Origin: Microbacterium gallinarum
GTDB lineage: Bacteria; Actinomycetota; Actinomycetes; Actinomycetales; Microbacteriaceae
Direction of reading: 5' to 3'
NCBI RefSeq assembly: GCF_014837165.1
Contig: NZ_JACSPM010000001.1
Span: 525,618 to 589,617, forward strand
DNA length: 64,000 bases
Shown: in pieces, positions 7,368 to 16,247 of the stretch
How the letters are laid out: each line of letters opens with the position of its first letter
Position numbering within the stretch: position 1 is the first letter of the stretch
Translations under genes and position numbers: made by a program
Notes under the pieces: model-generated
Database searches by the model: none
What the model was told of the DNA's origin: nothing
The model's input: the letters and a program-made list of their open reading frames with translations, nothing else

Positions 7368-9025
7368 AGATCACCGACACCAGCGACCTGTGGTGGAAGA
7401 CCAGCGTGGTCTACTGCCTCGACGTCGAGACCTACCTCGACTCCGACGGCGACGGGATCGGTGACTTCACCGGCCTCGGCCGGCGCATCGACTACCTCGC
7501 CGACCTCGGCGTGACCTGCCTGTGGCTCATGCCGTTCTACCCGACCGCCGATCGCGACGACGGGTACGACGTGACGGACTTCTACGGCGTCGACCCGCGG
7601 CTCGGCACGCACGGCGATCTGGTCGAGGTGGTGCGCACCGCGCGTGACCACGGCATCCGGGTGATCGTCGACCTCGTGGTCAACCACACGAGTGACAAGC
7701 ATCCCTGGTTCGTCGCCGCGCGTCGGTCCAAGACCTCGCCGTTCCGCGACTTCTACGTCTGGCGCGACGAACCGCCGGCGAACAACGTCAACGCGGTGTT
7801 CCCGGGCGAGGAGAGCACGCTGTGGGAGCTCGACGAGAAGAGCGGCCAGTACTACCTCCACAGCTTCTACAAGCACCAGCCCGACCTCAACATCGCCAAC
7901 CCCACGGTGCGCGACGAGATCGCGAAGACGATCGGCTTCTGGCTGCAGGTGGGCGTCTCGGGCTTCCGCGTGGACGCCGTGCCGTTCCTGCTGGAAGTGC
8001 CCGAGGGCGAGGAGTTCACCGATCCGCATGAGTACCTCCGCGACCTTCGCCGCTTCCTGCGGCGGCGCTCCAAGGAGGCCGTGCTGCTGGGCGAGGTCAA
8101 CCTCCCGTACAAGGAGCAGCTCGACTACTTCGGCGCCGGGAAGGGCGAAGAGCTCACCCTGCAGTTCGACTTCATCGGCATGCAGGCGCTCTATCTCTCA
8201 CTGGCCCGCTCCGATCCACGACCGCTCGCGAAGGCGCTGCGCTCGCGTCCGCCGATCGAGCCCGAGGCGCAGTGGGCCAACTTCGTACGCAATCACGACG
8301 AGCTGACCCTCGACAAGCTCACCGACAAGGAGCGCGACGAGGTCTTCGAGGCGTTCGCGCCCGACGAGCGGCAGCGCGTTTACGGCCGCGGGATCACACG
8401 CCGGCTTCCCCCGATGCTCGGCGGCGACCCGCGCCGCATCCGCATGGTCTACAGCCTGCTCTTCTCGCTCCCGGGCACGCCGGTGCTCTTCTACGGCGAA
8501 GAGATCGGCATGGGCGAGAACCCCGAGATCCCGGGCCGCCTGGCCGTGCGCACGCCGATGCAGTGGAACGACAGCCGCAGCGGCGGGTTCTCGACCGCGC
8601 CGCCGTCCCGGCTGACCGCCGCGCCGCCTGAGGGCGGCTACGCGCCCGCGCACGTCAACGCATCGGCTCAGCTCAACGACGACGACTCGCTGCTGCAGTT
8701 CATCCGCCGACTCGCGGCGCGCTACCGCATCTCGCCCGAGATCGGGTGGGGCGAGGTCGAGATCCTCGAGCACGACGCCCCCGCGGTGCTCGCCCACTCG
8801 GTCTCGGCCGACGTCGGGCGCATGATCGCCCTCCACAACTTCTCGGAGGAGCCGACCCGCGTGCAGCTGACGCTGGACAACGAACCGGAGGGCGCCCAGC
8901 TCAGCGACCTCTTCGGTCCCGACCGTCGCGAGCTCGACGACCGCGGGCGCGTCGACATCGAGCTGCCGGCGTACGGCTGGACGTGGCTCCGCGTCGCGCG
9001 CCCCGGCGACGGGCGCCTCGGCTGA
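7364..9025 (+). CDS. GH13 alpha-amylase-family protein (trehalose synthase-like)
   Basis: A 553-residue (beta/alpha)8 glycosidase. The four GH13 conserved regions are visible: DLVVNHTSDKHPWF, GFRVDAVPFLL with the nucleophile Asp (about residue 204), LLGEVNLPY with the acid/base Glu (about 243), and FVRNHDELTL with the transition-state Asp (about 310). The C-terminal ~90 residues form the beta-sandwich domain. The start YLDSDGDGIGDFTGLGRRIDYL resembles trehalose-synthase and related maltose enzymes, but the true substrate (trehalose, maltose or alpha-glucan) cannot be fixed here. It starts with GTG overlapping the LLM gene stop. Confidence 0.85.
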   Translation: MKITDTSDLWWKTSVVYCLDVETYLDSDGDGIGDFTGLGRRIDYLADLGVTCLWLMPFYPTADRDDGYDVTDFYGVDPRLGTHGDLVEVVRTARDHGIRVIVDLVVNHTSDKHPWFVAARRSKTSPFRDFYVWRDEPPANNVNAVFPGEESTLWELDEKSGQYYLHSFYKHQPDLNIANPTVRDEIAKTIGFWLQVGVSGFRVDAVPFLLEVPEGEEFTDPHEYLRDLRRFLRRRSKEAVLLGEVNLPYKEQLDYFGAGKGEELTLQFDFIGMQALYLSLARSDPRPLAKALRSRPPIEPEAQWANFVRNHDELTLDKLTDKERDEVFEAFAPDERQRVYGRGITRRLPPMLGGDPRRIRMVYSLLFSLPGTPVLFYGEEIGMGENPEIPGRLAVRTPMQWNDSRSGGFSTAPPSRLTAAPPEGGYAPAHVNASAQLNDDDSLLQFIRRLAARYRISPEIGWGEVEILEHDAPAVLAHSVSADVGRMIALHNFSEEPTRVQLTLDNEPEGAQLSDLFGPDRRELDDRGRVDIELPAYGWTWLRVARPGDGRLG

Positions 9026-9083
9026 GCGGAAAATGATTGCCGTGGCCGCGGCGCCATGCGACGATGACCCGAAGGAGGCCACC

Positions 9084-9260
9084 ATGACCGCCAAGCCCTC
9101 GTTCTTCACCCGCATCCGCCACGCCCTGCTCGGCAAGCCGCTGACCCACGAGCAGGCGCAGGCGCAGCGCGCGGCGCAGGCGGGCACGGCGCGCGGCTCA
9201 GCCTCCTTCGAGAACGGCGCGCGCGCACGCTCCGTGCAGAGTCAGACCTATTGGTTCTGA
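9084..9260 (+). CDS. Small basic hypothetical protein (58 residues)
   Basis: A short open frame starting at ATG with a good ribosome-binding site (AAGGAGG, 5-6 nt upstream). The product begins with MTAKPSFFTRIRHALLG, an amphipathic segment rich in Phe and Arg, continues with a Gln/Ala-rich middle (HEQAQAQRAAQAG) and ends in the aromatic SQTYWF. No known domain is recognised. The strong Shine-Dalgarno sequence and intact frame support a real gene between the GH13 gene and menC. Confidence 0.55.
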   Translation: MTAKPSFFTRIRHALLGKPLTHEQAQAQRAAQAGTARGSASFENGARARSVQSQTYWF

Positions 9261-9279
9261 CCCGGGCATGATGGGTCGC

Positions 9280-10278
9280 GTGAGCCACGCCACCCCGCCG
9301 CTGCCCGAAGTCCTCGCCTCGGCCCGCGTGGTCGCGCTTCCGCTGGCCACGCGCTTCCGCGGCGTCGACGTGCGCGAAGCGCTCCTGTTCGAGGGGCCGC
9401 AGGGCTGGACCGAGTTCTCGCCTTTCGCCGAGTACGACGACCGCGAGGCGGCGACGTGGCTGGCCGCCGCGATCGATTTCGGATGGATGCCGCAGCCTGC
9501 GGCCGTCCGGAACGAGATCCCCGTCAATGCCACGGTGCCCGCGGTGGCCGCGGCATCCGTCCCCTCCGTCCTCGCCAGGTTCGACGGCTGTCGCACAGCC
9601 AAGGTCAAGGTCGCCGAGGCCGGGCAGCGGCTGTCGGACGATGTCGAGCGTGTGCGTGCGGTGCGCGAGGAGATGGGCCCGGAGGGGCGCGTGCGGATCG
9701 ACGCGAACGGCGCCTGGAACGTCGACGAAGCCGAGCGGGCGCTGCACGCCCTCGCCGAGTTCGACCTCGAATACGCCGAGCAGCCGTGTGCCACGGTCGA
9801 CGAGCTCGCCGAGCTGCGTCGCCGGGTGAAGTACATGGGCATTCCGATCGCCGCCGACGAGAGCGTGCGCAAGGCGACGGATCCGCTCGCCGTCGCCCGC
9901 GCCGGCGCCGCCGACCTGCTCGTGGTCAAGGCGCAGCCGCTCGGCGGCGTGCGGCGAGCGCTGGCGATCGTCGCGGAGGCCGGGCTTCCCGCCGTCGTCT
10001 CGAGCGCCCTCGACACCTCGATCGGACTCTCGATGGGCGCGGCCCTCGCCGCCGCTCTGCCGGTCCTCGAGTACGACTGCGGACTCGGCACGGCGTCGCT
10101 GTTCACCGCCGACGTGACCGAGCCCCCGCTCGCTCCGGTGGGTGGCGTGCTGCCGGTCGGTCGCGTGCAGCCCGACCCGTCGCTGACGGCTCGGCACGAG
10201 GCATCCGCCGACCGCCGCGACTGGTGGCTCGACCGACTCGCGCGCTGTCACGCGCTGCTCGTCGAGCGCGCTGGCTGA
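9280..10278 (+). CDS. menC: o-Succinylbenzoate synthase MenC
   Basis: Enolase-superfamily dehydratase making o-succinylbenzoate from SHCHC. Motifs visible in order: AKVKVAE (catalytic Lys pair), RIDANGAWNVDEA (metal Asp), LEYAEQPC (metal Glu), IAADESV (metal Asp) and LVVKAQPLGG (second catalytic Lys). I prefer the GTG at 9280 (protein of 332 residues) because CATGAT lies 7 nt upstream as a leaderless -10; an ATG at 9268 would add four residues. The gene is separated from menA/E/B by other genes but completes the pathway. Confidence 0.9.
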   Translation: MSHATPPLPEVLASARVVALPLATRFRGVDVREALLFEGPQGWTEFSPFAEYDDREAATWLAAAIDFGWMPQPAAVRNEIPVNATVPAVAAASVPSVLARFDGCRTAKVKVAEAGQRLSDDVERVRAVREEMGPEGRVRIDANGAWNVDEAERALHALAEFDLEYAEQPCATVDELAELRRRVKYMGIPIAADESVRKATDPLAVARAGAADLLVVKAQPLGGVRRALAIVAEAGLPAVVSSALDTSIGLSMGAALAAALPVLEYDCGLGTASLFTADVTEPPLAPVGGVLPVGRVQPDPSLTARHEASADRRDWWLDRLARCHALLVERAG

Positions 10279-10302
10279 AACCCGGTTCCGAGGCCGCCTG
10301 CG

Positions 10303-10944
10303 TCAGCCTTCGGAGGGGGCGATCAGCAGCTGCGCGACCCGGGCGAGCTCTTCGTTCGTCGCCCGGCGCAGTTCGGCCTGATCGGCGCCGGCCATGACCG
10401 ACCGCACGGCAGCACCCTCCCAGACGGTGAGCAGCAGGCGCGCCGCATCGAGGGGCGGCAGGCGGAAGGTGAAGGACTCGGCGCGCCCGATGTCGTCGAT
10501 GATCTGCGCCACGCTGCGGAGCATCTCGTCGGTCTGCGCCAAGTACGCGGCGGCGAGCGCGGGTGTGCGGAGCGCGTGGATGCGGATCTCGCTCAGGAGC
10601 AGGACGCCCAGACGATCGTCGGCCGACATGTCGAGCACCTGCTGCACGATCTGCAGCGCGTTGGAGGGCACGTCGGCGAAGGCACCGGCACGCTCGAGTT
10701 CGGCGACGCGATCCCGCACCGCGGCGACGCGGCCGAGTGACACGCGTCCGGCCAGCTCGAGGAAGAGCTCGTCCTTCGTCTCGAAGTTCGAGTAGAAGGC
10801 GCCGCGGGTGAAGCCTGCTCGCTCGCAGACCGCTTCGACGGATGCCGCGTCCAGCCCGACTTCGGCGAAGACCTGGGCGGCGGCATCCAGCAGCTTCTGA
10901 CGCGTCGCCTCGCGGCGCGGCGACGTGACGCTCGTATCGCTCAA
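10303..10944 (-). CDS. TetR/AcrR-family regulator divergent from the MMPL exporter
   Basis: The 213-residue protein has a TetR N-terminal HTH (REATRQKLLDAAAQVFAEVG, then VEAVCERAGFTRGAFYSNFETKDELFLEL). I start it at a TTG because AAGGAGG is 5 nt upstream on the minus strand; a GTG at 10974 in frame lacks a ribosome-binding site. The C-terminal part is the usual ligand-binding helical domain. The divergent gene encodes an RND-type exporter and the intergenic region carries two adjacent palindromes, so it most likely represses its neighbour. Confidence 0.87.
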   Translation of the reverse strand: MSDTSVTSPRREATRQKLLDAAAQVFAEVGLDAASVEAVCERAGFTRGAFYSNFETKDELFLELAGRVSLGRVAAVRDRVAELERAGAFADVPSNALQIVQQVLDMSADDRLGVLLLSEIRIHALRTPALAAAYLAQTDEMLRSVAQIIDDIGRAESFTFRLPPLDAARLLLTVWEGAAVRSVMAGADQAELRRATNEELARVAQLLIAPSEG

Positions 10945-11005
10945 GAGATCCTCCTTCGCCAGTCTCACACGCACTACTCAGTTTCAGGACGGCAACCCGC
11001 CTTAC

Positions 11006-11039
11006 GATACACTCATGTATCCGATACAGCGCTGTATCG
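11006..11039. promoter_or_regulatory. Two adjacent TetR-type operator palindromes
   Basis: Immediately adjoining elements share the design GATACA-N4-TGTATC: the first is GATACACTCATGTATC at 11006-11021 and the second is the perfect palindrome CGATACAGCGCTGTATCG at 11022-11039. They lie between the divergent TetR gene and the exporter gene. The most likely ligand is the TetR protein encoded next door. Confidence 0.8.
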
Positions 11040-11074
11040 AAAGAACCTGAATTCGTCCGGAACGCGGAGGCGCT

Positions 11075-13987
11075 GTGTCCACCCTGTTGTATGCCCTCGG
11101 TCGCTGGTCCTACCGTCACCCGTGGCGGGTGCTGGTCGCATGGATCCTCCTCCTCGGCATCGCCGGTGGCGGGGCGCTCGCGTTCATGAAGGGCACCGAC
11201 AACTCCTTCTCGATCCCCGGCACCGAGGCGCAGGAGGGCATCCAGCTGCTCGATCGCAGCTTTCCGCAGGCGAGCGGCACGAGCGCCCAGCTGGTGATCG
11301 TCGCCGCCGACGGCGACACCGTCGCCCAGGCGCCCTACGCCGCTGAGATCGACGACACCGTCACAGCGCTGGAGGACATCGACGGCGTCATCGCGGTGAC
11401 CGATCCCTTCAACGAGATGGTCACCGGCATGGTCTCCGACGACGAGTCTGCCGCGATCATCCGCCTCCAGTTCGACGGACAGTCCACCGACGTCTCCGAC
11501 GAGACGAAGGACGCGCTCACGCTGGTCGCCGACGATCTTCGCGACACGCTGCCCGAAGGCTCGCAGGTGGCGATGGGCGGCGACTTGTTCTCGACGTCGG
11601 TCCCCGCACTCTCGCTCATCGAGGCCGTCGGCGTGCTCATCGCGCTGTTCGTGCTCATCGTCACCTTCCGCTCCTTCGCGGTGGCGTGGTTCCCGCTGAT
11701 CTCCGCGATCATCGGCGTCGGGCTCGCGATCGCGCTCATCTACCTCTCCACGGCGTTCGCCTCGATCTCGTCGACCACCCCCATGCTCGCGATCATGCTC
11801 GGGCTCGCCGTCGGCATCGACTACGCGCTGTTCATCGTCGCGCGACATCAGGATCAGGTGCGCACCGGCGTCGACCCCGAGGAGTCCGCTGCCCGCGCCA
11901 CCGGCACCGCGGGCTCCGCCGTCGTGTTCGCCGGCGCCACCGTGCTCATCGCCCTCATCGGCCTGGGCTTCGCCGGCATCCCCTTCCTCACCACGATGGG
12001 CATCGCCGCGGCGGTGGCTGTCGCCATCGCCGTGGTCGTCGCCCTGACGCTCACGCCCGCGCTCCTCGGCTTCGCCAAGGGTCGCGTCGCCGGCTGGGGC
12101 CACGGCAGGGCCCGTCGCGGCGTCGCGCTGCCCGTGCGGCGTCGCTCGTCAACCGCGGATGACGACGTGGCGCCGGCCGGGGCGGACGACGAGGCCGTCG
12201 TCGAGGAAGCCGATGCCGTTGCGCCCGTCGCCGCCGCGCCGAAGAAGACCAACCGCTGGGTGATGCTCGTGACGAAGCATCCCGTGATCACCACCGTCGC
12301 GGTGATCGTCACGCTGGGGGTGATGGCGATCCCCGCGGCCAGCCTCGCACTCGCACTCCCCAACGCGGGCCAGCAGCCCCAGACGAGCCAGGCGCGTCAG
12401 GCGTACGACCTCACCGCCGAGCACTTCGGCGCGGGATCGAACGGCCCGCTCATCATGACGGGCACCATCGTCACCTCGACCGATCCGCTCGGGCTGATGG
12501 CCGACCTCGCCGAGGAGATCGAGCAGGTGCCGGGCGTGAAGTCGATCGCCCTCTCGACCCCCAACGAGACGGCCGATACCGGGCTCATCCAGATCGTTCC
12601 CGAGACGGGTCCCGACGACCCGGCGACCGCCGACCTCGTGCGGGAGCTGCGCGCGCTCGCGCCGGAGCTGGAGGAGGAGTACGGCGTCGACCTGAAGGTC
12701 ACCGGCTTCACCGCCGTCGGCATCGACATCTCCGACCGTCTCGGTGCGGCCCTGCTGCCGTTCGGCATCTTCGTCGTCGGCCTGTCGCTGGTGCTCCTGA
12801 TGATCGTGTTCCGGTCGATCTGGGTGCCGGTCAAGGCCGCGCTCGGCTACCTGCTCTCGGTGCTCGCCGCCTTCGGCGTCGTCGCGGCCGTCTTCGAGTG
12901 GGGCTGGGGCGCCGAGCTGCTGCACGTGGACCGGACGGGGCCCGTGATCAGCTTCATGCCGATCATCCTCATGGGAGTGCTCTTCGGTCTCGCGATGGAC
13001 TACGAGGTGTTCCTCGTCAGCCGCATGCGCGAGGACTACGTGCACGCGCGCCGGGCCGCGTCGGGGCACGCCACGCGCAGCGATCGAGACATCGCGCTCG
13101 GCGCCGTGCGCTCGGGATTCTCGGCCTCGGCGCGCGTGGTGACGGCCGCGGCGGTCATCATGTTCGCCGTGTTCGCGGCCTTCGTGCCAGAGGGCGACGC
13201 GTCGATCAAGCCGATCGCCCTGGGTCTCGCCGTCGGCATCGCGGTCGACGCCTTCCTGGTGCGCATGACCCTGGTGCCGGCCGTCATGGCCCTGCTCGGC
13301 GCCAAGGCGTGGTGGATGCCGCGCTGGCTCGAGCGCGTCCTCCCCCACTTCGACATCGAGGGCGAGGCCGTCGAGCGCGAACTCTCGCTCGCGGAGTGGC
13401 CCGAGCCGCACACGACCGCCGCAGTCGTCGCGGAGGACCTCGCCGTGCGCGCCGAAGGCCCCGAGGAGTCCGTCGCGCTGTTCGACGGCGCGACGTTCCG
13501 GGTGGAGCCGGGCGGCACGCTCATCGCCACAGGGGATCCTCGCGCGGCGCGCGCGTTCGGGCTCGCGGTCGCCGGCCGCATCCCCCCGAGCGACGGGCGC
13601 CTTCGCGTCGCCGGCCACCTGCTGCCCGAGCGGGCGGCGTGGGTGCGCGCACACGTCGGCGTCGCGATCCTCGGCGGCTCCGACGACCCCGTGCGCGAGC
13701 TGCGCCGTGCGCTGAGCGGTCGCACCACCCTCGTGGTGGTCGACGGTCTGGACACGCTCGATCCCGCCGACCGCGACCAGGCCGCTGCGCTGCTGCGGGA
13801 TGCCGAGGCCGCCGCCCGAGCGCGATCGGGCGCGGCATCCGCTCCCCTCACCGTCATCGCGACCGCGAAGGCCGACGGCCCCGCGCTCGCCCTTCTGGCC
13901 GACGCGCGACGCTCCGACGTGAGCTCACTCGCCCTGCGCACCGGCACCGCCCCTGCTTCCCCTTCCATCGCCGAGGTGACCGCATGA
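11075..13987 (+). CDS. MMPL/RND exporter with a C-terminal ABC-ATPase-like domain lacking Walker A
   Basis: The 970-residue protein has two MMPL modules: the first with GTDNSFSIPGTEAQEGIQLL in its extracytoplasmic domain and the MLGLAVGIDYALFIVARHQD membrane signature (about residues 240-260), the second with MGVLFGLAMDYEVFLVSRMREDY (about 630-655). MMPL proteins export lipids or drugs using the proton gradient. After the last helix (~760) comes ~170 residues starting LFDGATFRVEPGGTLIA, then LRVAGHLLPERAAW, then RTTLVVVDGLDTLDPADRDQ, in the order of an ABC nucleotide-binding domain, but the Walker A position reads ATGDPRAARA with no GxxGxGKS. The gene overlaps the next by 4 nt. GGAGG precedes the GTG start. 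Confidence 0.88.
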   Translation: MSTLLYALGRWSYRHPWRVLVAWILLLGIAGGGALAFMKGTDNSFSIPGTEAQEGIQLLDRSFPQASGTSAQLVIVAADGDTVAQAPYAAEIDDTVTALEDIDGVIAVTDPFNEMVTGMVSDDESAAIIRLQFDGQSTDVSDETKDALTLVADDLRDTLPEGSQVAMGGDLFSTSVPALSLIEAVGVLIALFVLIVTFRSFAVAWFPLISAIIGVGLAIALIYLSTAFASISSTTPMLAIMLGLAVGIDYALFIVARHQDQVRTGVDPEESAARATGTAGSAVVFAGATVLIALIGLGFAGIPFLTTMGIAAAVAVAIAVVVALTLTPALLGFAKGRVAGWGHGRARRGVALPVRRRSSTADDDVAPAGADDEAVVEEADAVAPVAAAPKKTNRWVMLVTKHPVITTVAVIVTLGVMAIPAASLALALPNAGQQPQTSQARQAYDLTAEHFGAGSNGPLIMTGTIVTSTDPLGLMADLAEEIEQVPGVKSIALSTPNETADTGLIQIVPETGPDDPATADLVRELRALAPELEEEYGVDLKVTGFTAVGIDISDRLGAALLPFGIFVVGLSLVLLMIVFRSIWVPVKAALGYLLSVLAAFGVVAAVFEWGWGAELLHVDRTGPVISFMPIILMGVLFGLAMDYEVFLVSRMREDYVHARRAASGHATRSDRDIALGAVRSGFSASARVVTAAAVIMFAVFAAFVPEGDASIKPIALGLAVGIAVDAFLVRMTLVPAVMALLGAKAWWMPRWLERVLPHFDIEGEAVERELSLAEWPEPHTTAAVVAEDLAVRAEGPEESVALFDGATFRVEPGGTLIATGDPRAARAFGLAVAGRIPPSDGRLRVAGHLLPERAAWVRAHVGVAILGGSDDPVRELRRALSGRTTLVVVDGLDTLDPADRDQAAALLRDAEAAARARSGAASAPLTVIATAKADGPALALLADARRSDVSSLALRTGTAPASPSIAEVTA

Positions 13988-16005
13988 CCCTCCACATCGA
14001 ACGCGCGCGCTCGCGCCGGCCCGTGACGTGGCTGACGCTGATCGGCGTCCTGCTGCTGCCCGTCGTGATCGGCGGCGTGCTCGTCGCGGCGCTGTACAAC
14101 CCCGTCGAGCGGCTCGACGGTTTGCAGGCCGCCATCGTGAACGAGGACGAGCCCGTCACGATCGACGACCAGGTCGTCCCGCTCGGCCGTCAGCTGACCG
14201 CGGGGCTCGTCGAAGGCTCGGAGGACCAGCCGAGCAACCTGACGTGGACCATCTCGAACGCGGATGACGCCGCGGAAGGCCTCGCCGACGGCACGTACGC
14301 GGCCGTCGTGACCATCCCCGAGAACTTCTCGGCGGCGGCCACCTCGACACAGCCTGGCGAGACCCCGGCGCGCGCGACCATCGAGGTGCAGACGCCGCCC
14401 GACAGCCTGATCGTCGACGACGCCATCACGGCGCAGGTGACGACGGCCGCGGCATCCCTCATGGGAGAGCAGCTCTCGCAGGTCTACCTCGAGAACGTCT
14501 TCCTCGGCTTCACGACGCTCGGCGACCAGCTCGGCGAGGCGGCCTCGGGTGCCGCTCAGCTGGCCGATGGGGCATCGCAGGCGGCGGACGGCGCGACGCA
14601 GTTGGCCGACGGGATGCCGCAGCTGGCGTCCGGCGCCGACGGGATCGCCTCCGGAGCCGGAGACCTGCAGGGCGGACTCGGGCAGATCGCGGGCGGCATC
14701 GGGGGCGCCGCCGGCGGGGCGCGCGAGCTCGCCGCCGGGCTCGACACGGCCGCTGCGAAGGTCGTCAACCAGCAGCTGCAGGATGCCGCGGATGCGACGG
14801 CGAGCTACGCCGGCGCCGCCGCGGACGAGACCCTCGCCCTCGCCCTGCTGCTCGGCAACGACGACCCCGCCAACGGCCCGCTGGGCCTGGCGCAGAAACT
14901 CGGCGGCCTCGCCCAGCAGTGCATCGCGTCGGGCGGCTCGATCGACTTCTGCACGCAGCTCGGTGCCGCGGCGGCGACGGCCGGCACCGCAGCTCAGAAC
15001 GCCGGAGCGGCGGCGACGAGCGCCGGCTATGCCGACGGCTACGCCGCCGGGACCGCGTCGGGGATCTCGGAGCTCATGTCGCAGACGAGCGCGGGGCTCA
15101 CCGAGGCCGCGGGCGGTGCGCGCGCGCTCGGCTCGGGTCTCGACCAGCTCACCGGTGCGACCTCCCAGTCGGCCGACGGCGCGGGTCAGCTGTCGTCGGG
15201 CGCCGCTCAGCTCGCGGGCGGCATCGGCCAGGCCGGCGAGGGCGCGAGTTCGCTCGCCGACGGCGTGACGCAGCTCGCCGAAGGAACCACGACGCTCGCG
15301 GACGGATTGGACGAGGCATCCACCGCCCTTCCCTCGTACTCGGACGCGGAGGCGTCGAGCCTCGCGGAGGTCGTCGCGAACCCGGTCGAGGCCGACGGCG
15401 TCGGCAAGTCGCTGTTCGGCGCGTCGGCGATCCCGCTGCTGTCCACGCTCGCGCTGTGGTTCGGCGGACTCGCGACGTTCGTCGCGCTGCAGGCCGTGTC
15501 GCGGCGCGCGCTCACCGCACGCGAGCCGTCGGTGCTGCTGGCGCTGCGCGGATTCGCCCCGGCGGCGGCGCTCGGCGCGGCCCAGGGCGTCCTGGTCGCC
15601 GGCGTCGTGCAGCTCGCCGCCTCGTACGAGTGGAGCCAGTGGTGGGTGTTCGCCGGCGTGAGCGTCGTCGCGGGCGTCGCCTTCGCCGCTGTCAACCAGG
15701 CGCTCGTGGCTGTCTTCGGCGGCGCAGGCCGCTGGATCTCGGCGCTCATCGGCGTGCTCGCCGTCGCGACCGGCGTCGTCTCCACCGTGCCGGGCGTGCT
15801 GGCGGACCTCGCGGCGCTCATGCCGACCTCCCCCGCGTACCAGGGGATGGTCGCCGCGCTCACCGAGGCGGGCGGCATCGGAGCGGCGTTCGCCGGGCTG
15901 ATCGTCTGGGCGCTGCTCGCGTTCGGCGCGACGATCCTCGCCGTCGCCCGCCGCCGCACGACGTCTGCTCGCGCGCTCCTCGACGCCGTCCCCGTCACGG
16001 CGTAG
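13984..16005 (+). CDS. YhgE/Pip-domain membrane protein (ABC-2-like)
   Basis: A 673-residue protein with an N-terminal membrane helix (about residues 12-32), a long periplasmic stretch rich in Gly/Ala/Asp repeats of the LADGASQLADG type, and five to six C-terminal helices (from about 480). This layout is typical of the YhgE/Pip family, thought to be exporter or phage-receptor proteins. The ATG overlaps the MMPL stop codon (ATGA), so the two are translationally coupled and probably act together in export controlled by the TetR gene. Confidence 0.85.
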   Translation: MTLHIERARSRRPVTWLTLIGVLLLPVVIGGVLVAALYNPVERLDGLQAAIVNEDEPVTIDDQVVPLGRQLTAGLVEGSEDQPSNLTWTISNADDAAEGLADGTYAAVVTIPENFSAAATSTQPGETPARATIEVQTPPDSLIVDDAITAQVTTAAASLMGEQLSQVYLENVFLGFTTLGDQLGEAASGAAQLADGASQAADGATQLADGMPQLASGADGIASGAGDLQGGLGQIAGGIGGAAGGARELAAGLDTAAAKVVNQQLQDAADATASYAGAAADETLALALLLGNDDPANGPLGLAQKLGGLAQQCIASGGSIDFCTQLGAAAATAGTAAQNAGAAATSAGYADGYAAGTASGISELMSQTSAGLTEAAGGARALGSGLDQLTGATSQSADGAGQLSSGAAQLAGGIGQAGEGASSLADGVTQLAEGTTTLADGLDEASTALPSYSDAEASSLAEVVANPVEADGVGKSLFGASAIPLLSTLALWFGGLATFVALQAVSRRALTAREPSVLLALRGFAPAAALGAAQGVLVAGVVQLAASYEWSQWWVFAGVSVVAGVAFAAVNQALVAVFGGAGRWISALIGVLAVATGVVSTVPGVLADLAALMPTSPAYQGMVAALTEAGGIGAAFAGLIVWALLAFGATILAVARRRTTSARALLDAVPVTA

Positions 16006-16038
16006 CGCGACGCATACCGGCCCGGCCACGCGGTCTGC

Positions 16039-16087
16039 GGGGCCGGGCCGCGCCTTGCGCTCTGGGGGCCGGGCCGCGCCTTGCGCT
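16039..16087 (+). repeat. GC-rich 23-bp direct repeat, 26-bp period
   Basis: The sequence beginning GGGGCCGGGCCGCGCC and ending TTGCGCT occurs at 16039-16061 and again at 16065-16087, with a weaker third copy just after. It may be local slippage; it is not seen elsewhere in the window. Confidence 0.85.
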
Positions 16088-16174
16088 GTGCGGTCCGGGC
16101 CGCGCTGTGCGGTGTCGGGCTCTGCGCTGTTGGGCCGGGCCGGTTTGCGGGTCTCGTCCCGCCTCGCGGCCTCA

Positions 16175-16225
16175 GCTCACCTGTCGCGAAACGCCGCCAG
16201 CACCGACACAACGCGACAGGTGAGC
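16175..16225. repeat. 51-bp inverted repeat, copy 1
   Basis: Perfect 14-bp arms GCTCACCTGTCGCG and CGCGACAGGTGAGC flank a 23-nt middle. A second element of the same length starts 73 bp later, suggesting a mobile or dispersed REP-like repeat. Confidence 0.85.
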
Positions 16226-16247
16226 CTCCGATCGCCGCCCGCACCTT

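Noticed and set aside
13036-16029. Minus-strand open frame of nearly 1000 codons over the MMPL and YhgE genes
   Set aside because: Composition is Arg/Gly/Ala-rich without domains; the plus-strand genes have recognisable signatures and overlapping starts.
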